The notes: generated from the letters alone by a model not told the origin. Positions 45,453 through 58,890 are shown, numbered from the stretch's first letter. The stretch is 64,000 nt of DNA from Coprinellus micaceus (GCA_951394405.1 OX596343.1:2356001-2420000), one strand, 5' to 3'. Numbers and translations: made by a program.

Positions 45453-46575
45453 CAGCCACCCTCAACCCCTGATCCGTACAGACGTCGAGACGTACATTTG
45501 AAGGGAGATGCTCTCTGGTGTCTGGTTATGGAGCTCATCCATAGTCTGGTTTCCTCACGAAACCAACGACCAAGTCGCAACCGCCCCTTCACGACCTGCT
45601 GTGCGTCTGCAGGCTTGGCGCTAAAGAAGTCGGATTAAATGACGAAGCTGACAGTCGGATGCGGATGCCGGAGAAGGGGAATGGACCTCGTGAAGGGGGG
45701 AAGAGAAGAGGAGCGTTTGAAGTGAAAAGATCGCCGACAAACGACAGGCTTTCCCAGGTGCTGGATGGAGCTCCTACGGACGTGCCTCCCAGCGATCCAA
45801 GAGACTCATGGAGGTCAGAAGCAAGGCCGATTTGTGATGGCGTGCATATCATTATCGCAACGCATAATGCCCGGTGATGGCCTCTCCTCCGACCGCGTGC
45901 GAGAGGCATCGGCAAGCACGGCGTTGATTTCCACGTGTGAGAGTCTAGGAGGACTTTCGACAGGCGGAATGTTTGCAGCATCATTGTCTCCTGGTTCCGG
46001 AATCTTGAAAGGGGGGAATCTGTGGCAAGGCGAATAGCGGAACCAAACACCGTCAACGCCTAATAAGCTGATAAGATCTCGAGAAACGTCAGCAGTTGAA
46101 CCCTGAAAACCACATCCTCGACGACACCTAGTCGATGGAGCCGTTCTGTGCGAACCAGTGGAAGACGGATAAACGCTGGGCAGTTATTCCCACACAAGGA
46201 AAAGGCTTCCGGCGAACCGTTGTGTCCGGGCCAACCGGTGGTTTTGGTGGACTTTGGTAGGCTTCGTCGCACAGATTGGGATGAATGGCAAAAAATCGCG
46301 CGCTTAGATTCGAGGGGAAACCAAAAGGGTGGCGCGGTTGGGCGCTATGAAAGGAATATCACTTATAATGTCGCGCTAGAAGCATTGTCTTCTAATAAAT
46401 GCAAGTGATTCATCCGTCTTGTCAATTTATTGAAACAGATATAAGCCACGAAATGAGCTTACCGGCTGCCGAGGAAGACCGGGCTGCACACCACTCCTAC
46501 ACCACTCGGTCGATCAGCGACCATACATAGGTACACCCACTCGCGATCTATCGGTGCCAGCCTCATACACGTTGC
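45453..46575. other. Intergenic; no supported gene
   Basis: Frames on both strands at 45589-46056 lack domains and clear splice sites. Confidence 0.4.
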
Positions 46576-48896
46576 TTATTGTCTGGCCGCATCCTCTAAG
46601 ACGCGAACTTTCCGGAACCTCGTCTTTGTGACCCCATCGTCCATAGGTACAATCTCCCTTTCCAAACGGTATCCATTCCTCTTCGGAAGCCAGATCGCCC
46701 AGACGTACCAATATACGATCCCAAAGAGAGACACGCAGAACCCTCCAACTGGATGTGCCTATCATAATAAAACACGTTGAGTCACCTCCAGTCACCAACA
46801 ACTCTAGCCCGGAGAGCTGATAAAGAGCGCTCACCCAGTAAGGAAGCTGCTGGTAGGTTCTGGACCCGGGGACAGGAGGAATGAAGGGGACGATGAGAAG
46901 GAAGATGTTTGAGACGAAGAACACCAAGACGAGCGGTTTGGGTGCGCGGAAGGGAGGCTTCCAGGCCCAGTCTCGGTATCCTCTAGTATACAGAAGAAAG
47001 AGGCCAAGCGCAACGAGGGCGTTGATGATCGTGATGCAGTAAGACGACACTAGAAAGCGAGAGAAAGTTGGGTGGTCAACTTGGTGAGAAGGCGGGATCT
47101 GAGACTCACGGCTAATGAGGAATAGGTAGGCGTCGCCCGGAGGGACCAAGAGGAGAAAGACGCAAGAGACAACATATTGTGTGAAGAGACCGGGGAGCGG
47201 TGCCCCGAACGGCTTGTTACTCGCAAAGAATGACGAGAATGGGACAACACCTTCGCGGCCTAGTTCCTGAATTACTGGGTCCACGTTTAGCTGCGAAAAG
47301 TGTACTCGATGGTCCGAATGAACGAACCCCTTCCTTGAGAGAACTGCCCAGCAAGAAGGTTTCCGAGCGTAGACAGTGCGATGAACGCGCTCAACACCTA
47401 ACACAATACATATCCGTAAGTTGTACGTACAATCTTCGAAGACTGCCTGAACCTCACCTTCTCTGTCGCGGGCCCGAACAGATTGCGGAAGAACAGGGCC
47501 CTTTGTGTTCGTCAGTGTCGTAAAAGCTCGCCGATCCACAAAGTTGGCTTACGCAACAATACGATTACTGTTCAGGATGTCGTTCTTCGACACAACGGCG
47601 AAGTACGCAACGTTGATGAGAAGGTACACCGTTGTGACGGCACCCATAGCAAGAGGTGCTGCCCTCTTTATCGTTCTGACCGGGTCTCGAACCTCGGACA
47701 GAGCGTAATTGGCGTTAGAATAACCAACAAAAGACCTTTAATCGTCTTCTGAGCGCGCAAAGATCCAGAGGGAGCTTGTAGAATACGCACCACATCACGT
47801 TATATAGCCCATTCACAAAGGCATTTGCCCCCTTACCTCTTGAACCTTCCCAGAATTTATCCCATTTGAAGTTATTAGGGACTTCGTACCCCTCATTGAC
47901 CGCAAATCCTGGAACCCCGGCCAAGCAAAGGAGACCGGCTAGGACGATGGAGGAGAGGACAAGCAGTTTCCCGGCGCCGAGGGTGTTCTGCAATCGGAGA
48001 CCCCATGGAGCGAGGAAGGTTCCGTGCATGGCTAGAATGAAAGTCAGACATCCAAAGGCGGTGAACCTGGTGATGTAGTAGGTTGGTTCTATGGAGAGCG
48101 AGTGTAAGAGATCTGTGAAGTGTGAGTGTCGCACATATAAACGTTAGAACAGAACTCGATGGCCTACATTCACTGAAGACGACACTATTGGCAGCAGCAG
48201 TTCCCTGTAAGCCAAATTGAAACGATAAAATACCAGCGACAGAGCCAAGAACTTACCGTTATCAGGCCATAGAGCGTATAAACGCACGTCGCGAGGAACT
48301 GAGGCCGCCGATATATGAACTCGATATAATTCTTCTCGCCTCCGCTTCGAGGTAAACCCTAGGCGACAGCCTTCAGCTGGCTGTACCCGCGATACCATTT
48401 TAACCAGGTCGACTCACGGTGCCCAACTCCATGTACACTGAAGTGCCGCATATAGCAATAAGAGCGCCGATGACCCACATGATGAAGTCGACCCCTACGC
48501 TGCCCGAAGAGCGTAGAATATTGCTCGGAGTAGCATAAATTCTGACAGACCAGGTCAGACCTTTTTCAGAAGCCTGAGCTTAGTGCATACCCCGTCCCAA
48601 TGACCCGATTGAAGATGAGAAATGCGGTACTGTATAGGCCTATGTGGTAAATCGGGTCAATATGTGTGCTTGGCCTCCAGAGATTCTTTCGACTCACCCA
48701 AAGTCCGCTTTACCTTGGGTACATTGTCAAACTCTTCTCCATTGCGAGCTGACGAGACCGGGGCCCTACATCGCTCCCGTATACCCTCTTCTGAAGCAAT
48801 AGAGGCTGCATGTCCCGACTCATATCGGGTATGAGCCGAGTCGACTAAGCGCGAATGTTCGTCTACATCACCTCTCCCTCCATCCAGATCAGACAT
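46576..48896 (-). CDS. Amino-acid permease, APC superfamily, MUP1/LAT-like (12 exons, 563 aa)
   Basis: Exons 48896-48698, 48639-48591, 48541-48418, 48358-48257, 48204-48168, 48112-47791, 47735-47553, 47500-47458, 47397-47328, 47274-47110, 47049-46835 and 46758-46576 join to 563 residues with no stop. After an acidic, polar N-terminus of about 65 residues, helix 1 has FNRVIGTGIYATPSNIL with the unwound GTGIY motif of APC carriers. Typical later segments are FVGYSNANYALSEVRDP, VIQELGREGVVPFSSFFAS and WKPPFRAPKPLVLVFFVSN. It probably moves amino acids across the plasma membrane; fungal relatives include methionine and other L-type permeases. The substrate cannot be read from sequence. It is read in the same direction as the DUF6533 gene, with a 1.1-kb gap. 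Confidence 0.88.
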
Positions 48897-48988
48897 ACGG
48901 GGTCTCTCCTATCAGGAGATTGAGGTGGTTGTGCAGTGGTGGTGGTGGTCTGAGCGGAGAAATGTCGAACCAACCCTCATCCAGCACC

Positions 48989-50180
48989 CTCAGTAAAAAG
49001 TCCAGTCAGGTCTAGTCAGGCTACGGTCAGTCTTAGTCGGAAAAATGTGATATGTATGATCGGGTTCCCTTGAGGTCAGAGCAAGGTCAGAGGAAAGTCG
49101 GTGGCTAGTCAGGTTTGCCTCCCTCTGATCAAAATCTCTCGGCTCTCTGGTGAAATGACCCCGGTAAGATGCGCTGCCAATACTTGCCCGTCCTCTGTTC
49201 TACGTAGAATGACTGGACTTAACGTACTCGACGCTCTTCAAGCACTTGCACTGTCGAGTCGGACAACTACCATTTGTGAGTTGCACCCCCATAAAGTGCA
49301 CAGCTGGCTGGCGCTGGATATTTAGGGGGCAGGGATATCAAATAGTCATACCCCTCTGTAGAATATAGAATGCACTCAGTCGAACAGTGGACATGTGCCT
49401 AATCGTCGCCCAAACCACTCGGTCAGACAGCTGGACTCTGGTGCGACGGTGGGAATGTGAATAGAAATTCAATCTCAGCAAATGTGCGTTCAACTTCGCG
49501 TCGATTCGTTAAGTCTTACGCCCACAAGCTTCTCCGCTCACGCCATTCCAATACCGTCGCCCCTCTTTCTGGCTCCAATGACTCCCCTCCAAACCTCAGC
49601 AATAACGAATCAAGCCCAGAGGCACTGCGACGCCGTGGACTCGTAGTGGCAAGGCATTCGCCACGTCAACGCCGCCAAGTACGTCTTTCGAGGTTTCCCG
49701 CCGCGTTCGTGCTTTCTAACTCCTCCTCCTCAGGCTCTCCCTTCCCCAATGTACGCTCTCTGGTCTAGGCTAGCTGTGGGACTTTCGCCGTGAGTCCTTT
49801 GCAACCCACTGTCTCATGCCGTGCTGAATCCTAATATGCATCCCCTTAGACCATTTTAAACTTACAACACTCCGCCCTTCTCGAGTTTTTACATAGATTA
49901 TCCATTAGGAATCTAGGATGTGTACTCTACTGTAACCTACTTACCATGTAGTACCTACATCGAATGAATCATGTTTCTATCTCCTTCATGCAATGAATTG
50001 AAGTCCCAACAGAATGGGTAGCCATGCCTGAGAGCCCAGATACTTGCCGACTTGAGCCTGACTAGGCCTGACTAAATCAAAATATTTAGTCGGAAAAATC
50101 TACAGTCAGTCAGGGTGGCGCAAATCAACGTAAAATCTCTGACTACGACCTGATCTCGCCTGACTAGCCTTTTTACTGAG
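48989..50180. mobile_element. 1.19-kb hAT-like non-autonomous element
   Basis: The ends form inverted repeats (CTCAGTAAAAAG...CTTTTTACTGAG), and subterminal zones are rich in AGTCAGG/CCTGACT. The flanks repeat CAGCACC (48982-48988 and 50181-50187), or 8 bp CAGCACCC if the left end is taken one base in, as in hAT elements. A 103-codon frame at 49457-49768 lies inside but shows no transposase motifs and may be captured host DNA. Confidence 0.75.
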
Positions 50181-50393
50181 CAGCACCCCGGAACAAACCC
50201 GGTCCGCTCAGGAAAGAAGAAGCGCCCACAATGGACCCACCGACCTACAGGGAAGTCCAACAAGGCTTTCAACCCATTCGAAAGGGCGATTAAATCATAT
50301 GGGCCACAGCTTCCTGTAACTTATATGCGCGATGCTCAGTCTTCTGTCCTCCTGAATCCCGCGAAAGAACACATATAAGTTCCTCAAATTGAT

Positions 50394-52008
50394 TTACAAG
50401 TGACTCTTCAACTTTAGCTTCAGCACCTTCTTCGCCTCCTCAGCTTCCTCGACAGTCGGCAGGATGAAATCGTGCTTCAGATACGTGTGCGATTTGGAGG
50501 AATCCACGAACCCGCGAGCTTTGGCAACTTCTGGATCGTCGACGACGGTGGTTTTCTGATGTAGACGCATGCGCCAGCAGGCGGCAGGTTAGCGCCCGTA
50601 TAAATGAAGTGTGATGATAGATTGGGAACAATGGAGAGAAGACGGGTAGATGAAGAGAGGAATGAGGGGAAGACCTACGACGATGAGCGAATTTCTGACC
50701 CCAAAGACGGCGTCGCTGGTCACATACGGGTCACCTTCGAAGTACAGAGCGGTAATCAGGGTTTCGTAGCCGGGTGCCTATGTGCCGTCGCTGCATTAGA
50801 CGTGCGGCCACCTTGCAAATGACTCGGCTTACCTCGACCCGAATGTGAAGGTGACCTGGTCTGTAAATGTGTCGCCCAAGGTGTCCCAGCATCGAAGAAA
50901 CGGGCCCGTCATTCGGGATACCGTACGGGACAGGGCTACCCCAAGTACGAGGCACGCAGTAAGTACGTGAATGGGGGATGATTGAGTGCGGAGGAGGAAC
51001 GCACACAACAGCCCTATACGCGAAGCTTCCATCCTCTTCAGACTTCAGTTGACCTCGACAGTCTGGCCCTGTTCGATTCTCGTACTGAACGAGTGCAACG
51101 ATATCCCCTTCGTCAGCACCGGCAGTGCGAGGCGATACGAGTTCAATCGTACCTGATTATCGTAGATTCCTTCCCCATCAGACTCCCAAGTATCGATCGT
51201 AGCCCCTGGGATCGGCTCGCCTTTCGTGGTTAAGATCTTACCCTCGACGTACATGTAGTGCCCTTTGCCTTCCGACGCAATGGAGTCGCCCTTTTGCACT
51301 AGAATTTCGGAACCCCGTCAGCGCAATTCGAGCCCTACGGGCACTTCTTGGTCTACGCGAACTCACGATGGTGCGCATCGCTAGTAAAGAACGGTCCCAA
51401 GACGGTACCCACTGTCGCATTTGGGGGTTTGGCGTTATTGAGCATCTCGACGAGAGAGGAGACGCCGAGGGTGTCGGAGAGGAGGATCATCTCTGCGTCG
51501 AGGTGTCATTCTTATCTCGCAGCGTTGAAATGTAATTTTATGAGTCGAACATACCTGAACGAAGTTCGCTCGACTTGTGTCCGACGGCGGTGAGGAAGTT
51601 AATCGCAGTCCTAGGTTCGCTCAACGCATAAGTGCCAGATGCGAAAGCGAACAGAAGGGTGGAACTCACATCCATTCTTCCGTCGTGAGCGATGTTTCCC
51701 GCACGAAGTCGTGCAGGTGAGTAATCTTAATAGCACAAGCGAATGAGGACCACACCGCCCGCGGCCTGGAGACAAATGAGAAACAAACCAGGCGCTCGAA
51801 GATAAACTTCGTCCTATCATCCTTGCCTAGTCAAGTGAACTGAGCTCAACAGCCGTAAATCAAGACGATAAGGGCACGTACAATTCGAATCGACCGCATG
51901 AACTTGGGCAGTAATCGCCTCTGGGCTAATATCCAAAAACTGGGGAACCTTGGAGAAGTCGGTTCCATGAACCTTCGCAGCCAGGCGCGCAGCTTCACCA
52001 GGATCCAT
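50394..52008 (-). CDS. Intradiol ring-cleavage dioxygenase, hydroxyquinol/catechol 1,2-type (10 exons, about 330 aa)
   Basis: From ATG 52008, exons 52008-51882, 51826-51789, 51725-51670 and 51610-51555 are followed by six more to the stop at 50396-50394; all join in frame. The N-terminal helical domain reads FIFERLITHLHDFVRETSLT and later MLNNAKPPNATVGTVLGPFF. The beta-sandwich core has GEPIPGATIDTWESDGEGIYD, PDCRGQL, VPVPYGIPNDGPV and GRHIYRPGHLHIRVE. The Fe(III) ligands expected for the family are visible: Tyr in GIYD, Tyr in VPYG and the two His of RPGHLH. It opens the ring between adjacent hydroxyls of catechol or 1,2,4-benzenetriol, feeding aromatics such as lignin fragments to 3-oxoadipate. 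No signal peptide, so it is intracellular. Confidence 0.88.
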
Positions 52009-52506
52009 TGTCGACTGTTACGAGATTGTCTCAAGGTGTATGGGTGAGGAAAGAAAGACGGGGCTGGAACGTCGGAACTCTGGTCAACGGATATAACCTC
52101 GAAACCTGAGCGGCTATATACATCACTTCGCACAGGTGAGAACCAGTGTGAATGATTGACCATAAACGCTTCAAATTGGAGAGACGCACCACGGGCCGCA
52201 GTACCCACATCGCCAAAGAAGTGTCAGAAGACCAAGCGCTCAGACCAATTTAGCGAATCTCATTGGGTTCCCGTGCTTCTGAGCGCCGAGGCGGGTAGAG
52301 AACTGCCGTTAGTCGTACCTATAAGGTGTCATCTTAGTCAGTCGCAATGGAGGGGCTCCCGTGATGCCCTAGAGTTACCCAGAGCATCGTTGACCCCGAA
52401 CGCTAGCATACAGATAGGGACACGGGGTGAGCGCTTTTCTATCGAAAAAGGGGCTTGAAGAGACGAATCTCCCATTTCACCATACAAGTCTGCGTCCCAT
52501 ACCTCC

Positions 52507-54919
52507 TCAATCGTCATTTTCATGATGCAACAGCTTAAAGGTCTCTATCACCCTCGCCTCCTCTCCGACTCTATCCCTCCCTTGCGGGTCGAACTTCTCA
52601 CACCTCCCGAAATCGATCAGCCTAAACACCGTCTTCCTCAGGTCACTCCTCTCATTCATCGCATTGGCCATGCGGTTGAGCGGGTACGTGTCGATGGGAC
52701 CGCTCTGCATGAGGATGTTACGCGTATAAGGCGAGCCTTGAATCCACCCGGCATGATGCATCCTAAGGAAGAGCGAGGCGCAGGTTTCCCTGGAGGTATG
52801 CGGAGTACGTCGGTCAGCATGGGGTATGAAAGAGGGGGAGCGGGGGAGAGAAAGGGGCCAGAGGAGATAAACGCGTACCTATCATCAATGCTCAGCTCCC
52901 TCACGTTCGCCGGGATCGCTCTCCCGCAATGTTCCAACAACATAATCGGACTCCTATATTCATACTTGGACTTCGTCTCCCCCCACTTCTCCCTCCCCGC
53001 ATCGCCGGGGATTCCACTCCCCGGCACTCTCCTATCAAAGACCATCGGCTTCAGGCCCTCCTCCGGGACATAATACCCATAGAACTGGGGCACGAGCGCC
53101 CCAACCGGGAACGGATCGTGCAAGGGTCGGATCTGGTTGAAGCCCGTAAAATGCTGGAAGAAATGCGTCGGGAAGTTCTGATAAATCTTCGCCTCGTGTT
53201 GCAGATGGTTATCGTAGGGGTGCGAGAGCTTGGCGACGACGGCGACATTGGCGGTGAGGGATGCAGGCTCCTCTTCTACAAGATGCTTGCAGAGGGGTCC
53301 GTTCTCCGGGTTCTGGTACTCGATGCCGGTGTGGATAACACGAAGGAACCCACGGTACTCCTTCTTGATCTCGATGCGGCGAGGGAGGATCTCGTAGACG
53401 ACCTCTTCACCATCCTCGTTCAAGATATCGTCTCCGCTTGAGGTAATGATCGACGCATCTACGCCGGGGGAGAAGTCGACCACCTCTACGACTTCTCCAG
53501 AGAGCTCGTTCCATTTGGGATCCCTTGTCTCCCCCTTTACCCCATCCCCCTCCGTAACCATCGCCAAGCCCTTCTTAATGACGCAAATATCACAGAGCTG
53601 GTCGGGAACGACCATCGAGCGCGGTGCCTCCCAGTCGACTTTGAAGGCGTAGGAATGGTTGCCTCGACCAACCAGATGGTGAGGTGAGAGGTAGACATGG
53701 GCTTCTTTGACGGGTTGCTTAACGGGAGCAGGCGCATGGGTGAGAAACAGGGCAGGTGGACACAGTCCGATCTCTTCCTGTGCTTCTTGGTAGAGCAGGA
53801 TTCCCTGGCCCGGGGGCATGTTCTCCGTCGTCGGATGCTCGAGAAAGTCGGCAAGCGCCTTCCTATTTTCCTCCTGCCGCTTCTCAATGTCGTCTTCTTC
53901 CTGCTTCAATTTCTTCTTCCCTTCTTCGGAGAGCTCGAGACGATATACGCTGACAAGGTCGAGCTTGGCGTCCCACACCTTGGGCTCGTTCGCCAGGTCG
54001 CCAGAACCGTAGTCCGCTCGAAGAAGGCGCGAAGGGTCGTGGACGATGAGTTTTTTGGGGAGCAGTCTGAACGGAACACGTTCTTGAAGCAACGGAGCAG
54101 GGATCGGGACGAAAGGCTAGATACGCTATAGACTTAGGCGACGCCGCCGAATAAACGCGAAATAACGCACCTCTCTTCGGCCAAACTCAATCCTGTTGGC
54201 GGGAGTCTTCCCCTGGGCCTTGACCGGCTTGAACGCCTTGACTCTCTTCACCACACGGTCGGTATCCTTGAAAGATTCTCCAATGGGCCACGGGTGCACT
54301 TCCCGGGGGTCCGGTTCGTCCTCCGCCAGAGCGAGTTGATCTTCCGCATACGTCTCTCCGTGCTTCTTCATCCATGCGAGCAGCTTGCTCCCCGTCGTGT
54401 ACAGCACAACGCTCCGGACATCCGGAAAACGTTGGACGGTGAAGACATCGAAAAGTGAGTTACCCCACGCTTCGATCCCATTCGGCGCGTGCTTCCCCGT
54501 ACCCTCAGTCTGCCCAGGTTCGATGACCTCCCCGCCATGATCTCGGGGCCACTTTGAGAATACCCGCCGGTGTTTGGTGCTCAACGCGCAAAGGCGGCGG
54601 CGGAGATCCGCTTCCTTCTCCTCTGGGGGGGCGTCAGGTCCAACAGAAGGCTTCTTCCCCGAAAAATGGAGTGCAGTGAAGTCGAGGTATTCTTGGCGAG
54701 ATTTCGTAGGCCGCTCGTCGTCGGCCTCGCTAAACTGATTCAGCTTGGCCTTTAGCTTCTCCGTTGTCTGGCGAGTTTCTGCCTGCTCTTTTTCGAGCCA
54801 CCTTGTGAATGCTGGATGCACGGTTAGCGTCGCTGCTACGTCATGGGGAACGACGTACGTTTATCCTTGAAGTGGCTTTCGACTTTTTCCATCAGAGCAG
54901 ACCTATTCAAGAGCTCCAT
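52507..54919 (-). CDS. Kinase-fold protein of an agaricomycete-expanded family, copy 1 (4 exons, 740 aa)
   Basis: Exons 54919-54859, 54811-54171, 54116-52879 and 52789-52507 give 740 residues. The start ACCATGG at 54919 is matched by the same context in copy 2. The N-terminal 230 residues are charged and helical (FTRWLEKEQAETRQTTEKL, then TKHRRVFSKWPRD). The kinase-like part has a glycine-rich loop (HHLVGRGNHSYAFKVDW), MLLEHCGRAIP, a catalytic-loop equivalent HHAGWIQGSPYTRNIL (658-673) and IDFG (705-708). In kinases and APH-type enzymes the loop is H(R/G)DxxxxN. Here N671 is kept but the catalytic Asp position is S666, and the family relatives I recall read similarly. It may therefore be a pseudokinase or use other chemistry. 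An acidic tail follows DFG. Confidence 0.7.
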
Positions 54920-55978
54920 GGTAGTTGGCATTGCAAACTTGGCATGTCAGAGGCGAATGCAGATAGCAAATGCAGTTGAGTGGCGAGACGCCAATGTGGG
55001 TAGGCGTGCCTTGCCACGAGGCGATCGGTGAAAGGGTCATGATCGAGCTAGTGCCTGAGGAGAGGAGGGCCTCCTTCCCGGTGTTCTGCAGGTAAAACAC
55101 GCCAGACCGATAGGGTCGGCGGCACACCAGCCGCCTGTAGGCTAGAGGGATAGTCAGTTGTATGTGCAAAGAGGTCGCCACGATTGGGTCTATGAGCTCT
55201 ACCTCCGCTCTCTTGCGAGTTCGCCTGGAGTATGACCACCAAATGCCCACTAAAATCTGAGAGCGCATGAGCGACGAACAGGGATCTCCCTCGGAGAAGG
55301 AAAAGACCATCCTCGCTACCGGGGGAGGACCATCTTTCGAGATTTGGCTGGCCCGGCTCTCCAATGGACAAGAAACTGCCACAGAAGGATTGTCTGCAGA
55401 GCCTGACCGCGAGAATCTCAAGCGAACTATGTATTTTGGGCTGATTTCAGGTCTTCACGATTGAAGATTGATGAATAATGCTTTCAAATTTCCCGTCTCT
55501 CAGAATCTCTAAGTATCAGCCCCAGTGAATGTGCCGGGCGGCCACAAAAACTCGTGGACCGTCTCAGCCAGGGCGTGGGCTGATCCAACCAGCCACAGCC
55601 ACGCAGAGCCACGCCCAGCCACACGTTCGAAAGTTGTACACTTTCCACCACCCACAGCAACCCACAACCGCCCACAGCTGGCGTCCTTTTCTCCGTCCTC
55701 GACCAAATCCCATGTATATATCGTACACTTCCTAATGAAAATGTTTTCGTTGGCCAACATACGACGCACCGTTCGTTGTCTTCTTTCCCCCAACTCCCCA
55801 CTCGTATGATTTCGTCTTGGGCAACAGCGCTGGCCAGCAGAAGGAGGGGCAGATAGAGGGACCAGGGGACCAGGGAGACGACTTGGGGGATGACACAATG
55901 GAATGGCAGCAGGTACGCCCATCCCGAGACTCTCGCTTTCGTCAAGTCACACAACACTAGCTTTGTAGCCCAGGGAAA
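54920..55978. other. Intergenic; no supported gene
   Basis: A 65-codon ATG ORF at 55267-55464 is unsupported. 55560-55680 is rich in repeated CCACAGCC/AGCCACG units. Confidence 0.4.
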
Positions 55979-56248
55979 TTGGACTCACTATTTCGACTTC
56001 GCGACACGCACGGTCGCAGACCCGATCACACGACGTACAAAGGAACTTCTCTCCCCGTCCCACCTCTTCCTCCTCCCGCCACCATCCATGACCACCAGGG
56101 TGGCATCGCACGACAATTGTCGTTCGAAAACGACTACAAGACCTCTTCTGCAACTCGCTCAGCCAGCTCTATCGAAATCGCCAAGCTAAACACCCCCAAA
56201 CCCGCTATCGCCGATGTCTCTGACACCAACGAGGAGCGAGGACTCTAG
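55979..56248 (+). CDS. Possible last exon of an unresolved gene
   Basis: This frame runs to a TAG at 56246-56248. Its end looks coding: GGIARQLSFENDYKTSS, then SASSIEIAKLNTPKPAIADV. It has no ATG, and upstream exons could not be joined. It may be the tail of a gene or a remnant. Confidence 0.25.
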   Translation: MDSLFRLRDTHGRRPDHTTYKGTSLPVPPLPPPATIHDHQGGIARQLSFENDYKTSSATRSASSIEIAKLNTPKPAIADVSDTNEERGL

Positions 56249-57477
56249 TACCCAACGTTCAACCCTCCTCCCGTTTAGGCGTTCTCCCTCTCGCTTTCAT
56301 TCACTCTCGTTTCCTACAGACCCGACGACCACCTGCCCTCTAATGCCCTGCTCTCACGTTGTATTTGTACCACCATTTCGATTCTTGTCTTCCTCGTCGT
56401 TGGTGGGTCTCTTCTTTCTCCTCCGCATCCCTGACTTACATTTTCTCTTCGCTTAGGCCCGCTCTTCGTGGCTCCGTTGTGTGAGGCCGTCGGCTCCCGC
56501 CTCTGTGAGTACTTCCTTCTCCCCGATGTTCCTTTCTCACTTAAACTTCCTTTCTAGACCGCATGCTCCACTGTCACTTCGCTCGTTTCTCTCTCCTCCA
56601 TTGCCAGCGTCGGCCCTCCCAGCCAAGCTATGTACTTCTCGTTGTCGTTGTTGCAGCCCGTACCAACGCTGACTTGTGTGGCATCGATGGCACTAGGGGA
56701 CTGGGGTTGTATTAATGTGTAGTAGTATAATTTGTATTCTAGTGTAATAACAGTATGTTTTATTCATTCTCTCTACGAGCGGCTACGAGCGGCTGGGGGT
56801 GGCCGAAAGTGTCCAAGATCGCGCCTGAGAACCAACGAGAAAATCTCCCAGCCAACGGATCGATCGTCTGGCTGAGATTGGCTGCGAGTTTTTCTGGGCA
56901 CCCGGCACTTTCACTGGGTATCAGCGTTGTCAGTGCCTATATGTAACTGTGGTTCCGAAGACATACTCACTATCTTCTGTTCCATAGCTTTTCTGGACTT
57001 GGGGTAGAGCCACGTACGCGTTCGCACTGGTATGAGTTGCCTGAGCACACCCCTTTGTAGGAAATAGAGGTTTCCAGAGTGTCCCAGACCTCGAAAGTAC
57101 TTGAGCACCAATTGAGCACCAAAGGTCAGGTCGAAGTTCAAGCAGTAGCATCGCCATCACGGGATTTGCCGGCTACGTTTGATGGACAAATCCGCGTGAC
57201 TTTTTGAGCTCGTCGTCGTCGTCGCTGTCATCAACGCCGCCTTCAAGAAACCACAAACGAGTGAGTATATGCTGTTTTTATGTCTGGGCGCTGCGTGGAG
57301 ACGACGCTCAGCCAAATCCGTGGCGAAATTGGTGCAGAAATGGGCTGGATGCGTTGGATGGAAGTTGGATGCTAATCGGAGGCGATGAGCTCGATGCATC
57401 CGATGGACCGAAGATGTTGTCAAGGGCGATGAGGGCGATGTCATCGAGGATGGTGCTGACGATGTCTTCACAGCCTA
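56249..57477. other. Pyrimidine-rich intergenic and eL20 5' region
   Basis: 56250-56670 is strongly CT-rich on the plus strand with no stable frame. A likely 5'-UTR intron of the eL20 gene runs from GTGAGT near 57259 to an acceptor at about 57470-57480, a common arrangement in ribosomal-protein genes. Confidence 0.4.
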
Positions 57478-57481
57478 CAGA

Positions 57482-58179
57482 ATGGGACTTCAAGAATTCC
57501 AGGTCGTCGGCCGCCACCTGCCCACCGAGCAGGACCCCACCCCCAAGATCTACCGCATGCGCATTTTTGCGCCCAACGATGTCGTCGCCAAGTCCCGTTT
57601 CTGGTACTTCCTGAGGTGCGTGCTCATCTAACCTAGGCGAACTCGTACTGACATCGAGCAGGCAGCTCAAGAAGGTCAAGAAGGCCTCCGGTGAAATCAT
57701 CGGTGTGAACGTCGTTAGTATCATCTGTAGTCCCTTGCAGCCCTCAAGAGGCAGGCGGAACGGGATCGCTAACCATGGGTCGCATACCCTACTTTCTAGA
57801 TCTCCGAGAAGAAGCCCCTCAAGGTCAAGAACTTTGGCATCTGGCTCCGCTACGACTCGCGTTCTGGCACCCATAACATGTACAAGGAGTTCCGTGAGCT
57901 CAGCCGTGTCGATGCTGTCAAGGCTCTCTACCAGGACATGGCTGCCCGTCACCGTGCCCGCTTCAGGTCGATCCACGTGCGTATACCCCTCAAATTTCGT
58001 CACTGGAGGAAACCTTATACCCTACGCAGATCCTCCGTGTCGTCGAGATCGAGAAGAGCGAGGACATCCGCCGCCCCTACATCAAGCAGCTCTTGGTCCC
58101 CGGTCTCAAGTTCCCCCTTGCCCACCGTGTCACCAAGTCCCGCTCGACTTTTGTCGCTCGCCGCCCTGCCACCTTCTAA
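57482..58179 (+). CDS. RPL20: 60S ribosomal protein eL20 (L20/L18a), 4 coding exons, 170 aa
   Basis: Exons 57482-57615, 57662-57713, 57800-57976 and 58030-58179 give 170 residues, the usual size. Hallmark stretches are [60 protein letters not shown] and [17 protein letters not shown], with a basic end ([13 protein letters not shown]). It is a structural protein of the large cytosolic ribosomal subunit. The ATG at 57482 aligns with the N-terminus of yeast L20. Codons are C-ending, as in ATP citrate lyase, in line with high expression. Confidence 0.97.
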
Positions 58180-58890
58180 GTGCGGTCCGCGGTCACTATA
58201 TTCAAAAGTGGGAGCGGTATGTTTCGGGTCTCTTATGCCTATTGTACGTATGCACATCCCCGATATTTTATGCTATGATGCTGCTCCGACACACACATGT
58301 CACAAGGAGCGTCCTCGACGGTTCGCAGTCAGAAGGCGCCAAGCTCGAATTTTCCTCGCCCGGTTCGACGGGGCGAAACTCGTCAATTGTGAGCTTGTCA
58401 CTTTATGTCCCTGGCGCTGAGTTCGGGTTTCGTTGCGCCACTGGAATACGAAAGTCGCGCAGGGCCGGACTGCTGAAGCTAGCGTGGATCCGAGAGGGAT
58501 AGGAATTTCGCGCATAAGACTATTGTTTGCCCTGGTCGCCCGTGAGTCCCAGTGACAACGCGCACAATTCTGGCGGGTTTGTGTTGATTCAAAACGTTTG
58601 GATCACTTGAGCGGCGATTGAGGCTGTTTGATAGCTGTTGACTCGATGATGTAATCCCTTCCCTCGCTGACCGGCGTGTGTTGAATCGTTTTGAATCCGA
58701 ACCAATCCTTCCCGCTACTAGTACGTTGTCCACGCCTGGCGCCTGGCGACTGCCACTGTCCGACATTCTCGTCCCTCCTCTTGGATAATTCTACGAAGCA
58801 TACATCTATTCCATCCGCCGACGGGCGAAGAGACAGTGTGCACAGTTCTCCTCAACATCTTCTCATCGTTTTCACCACCATTTATCCTAG

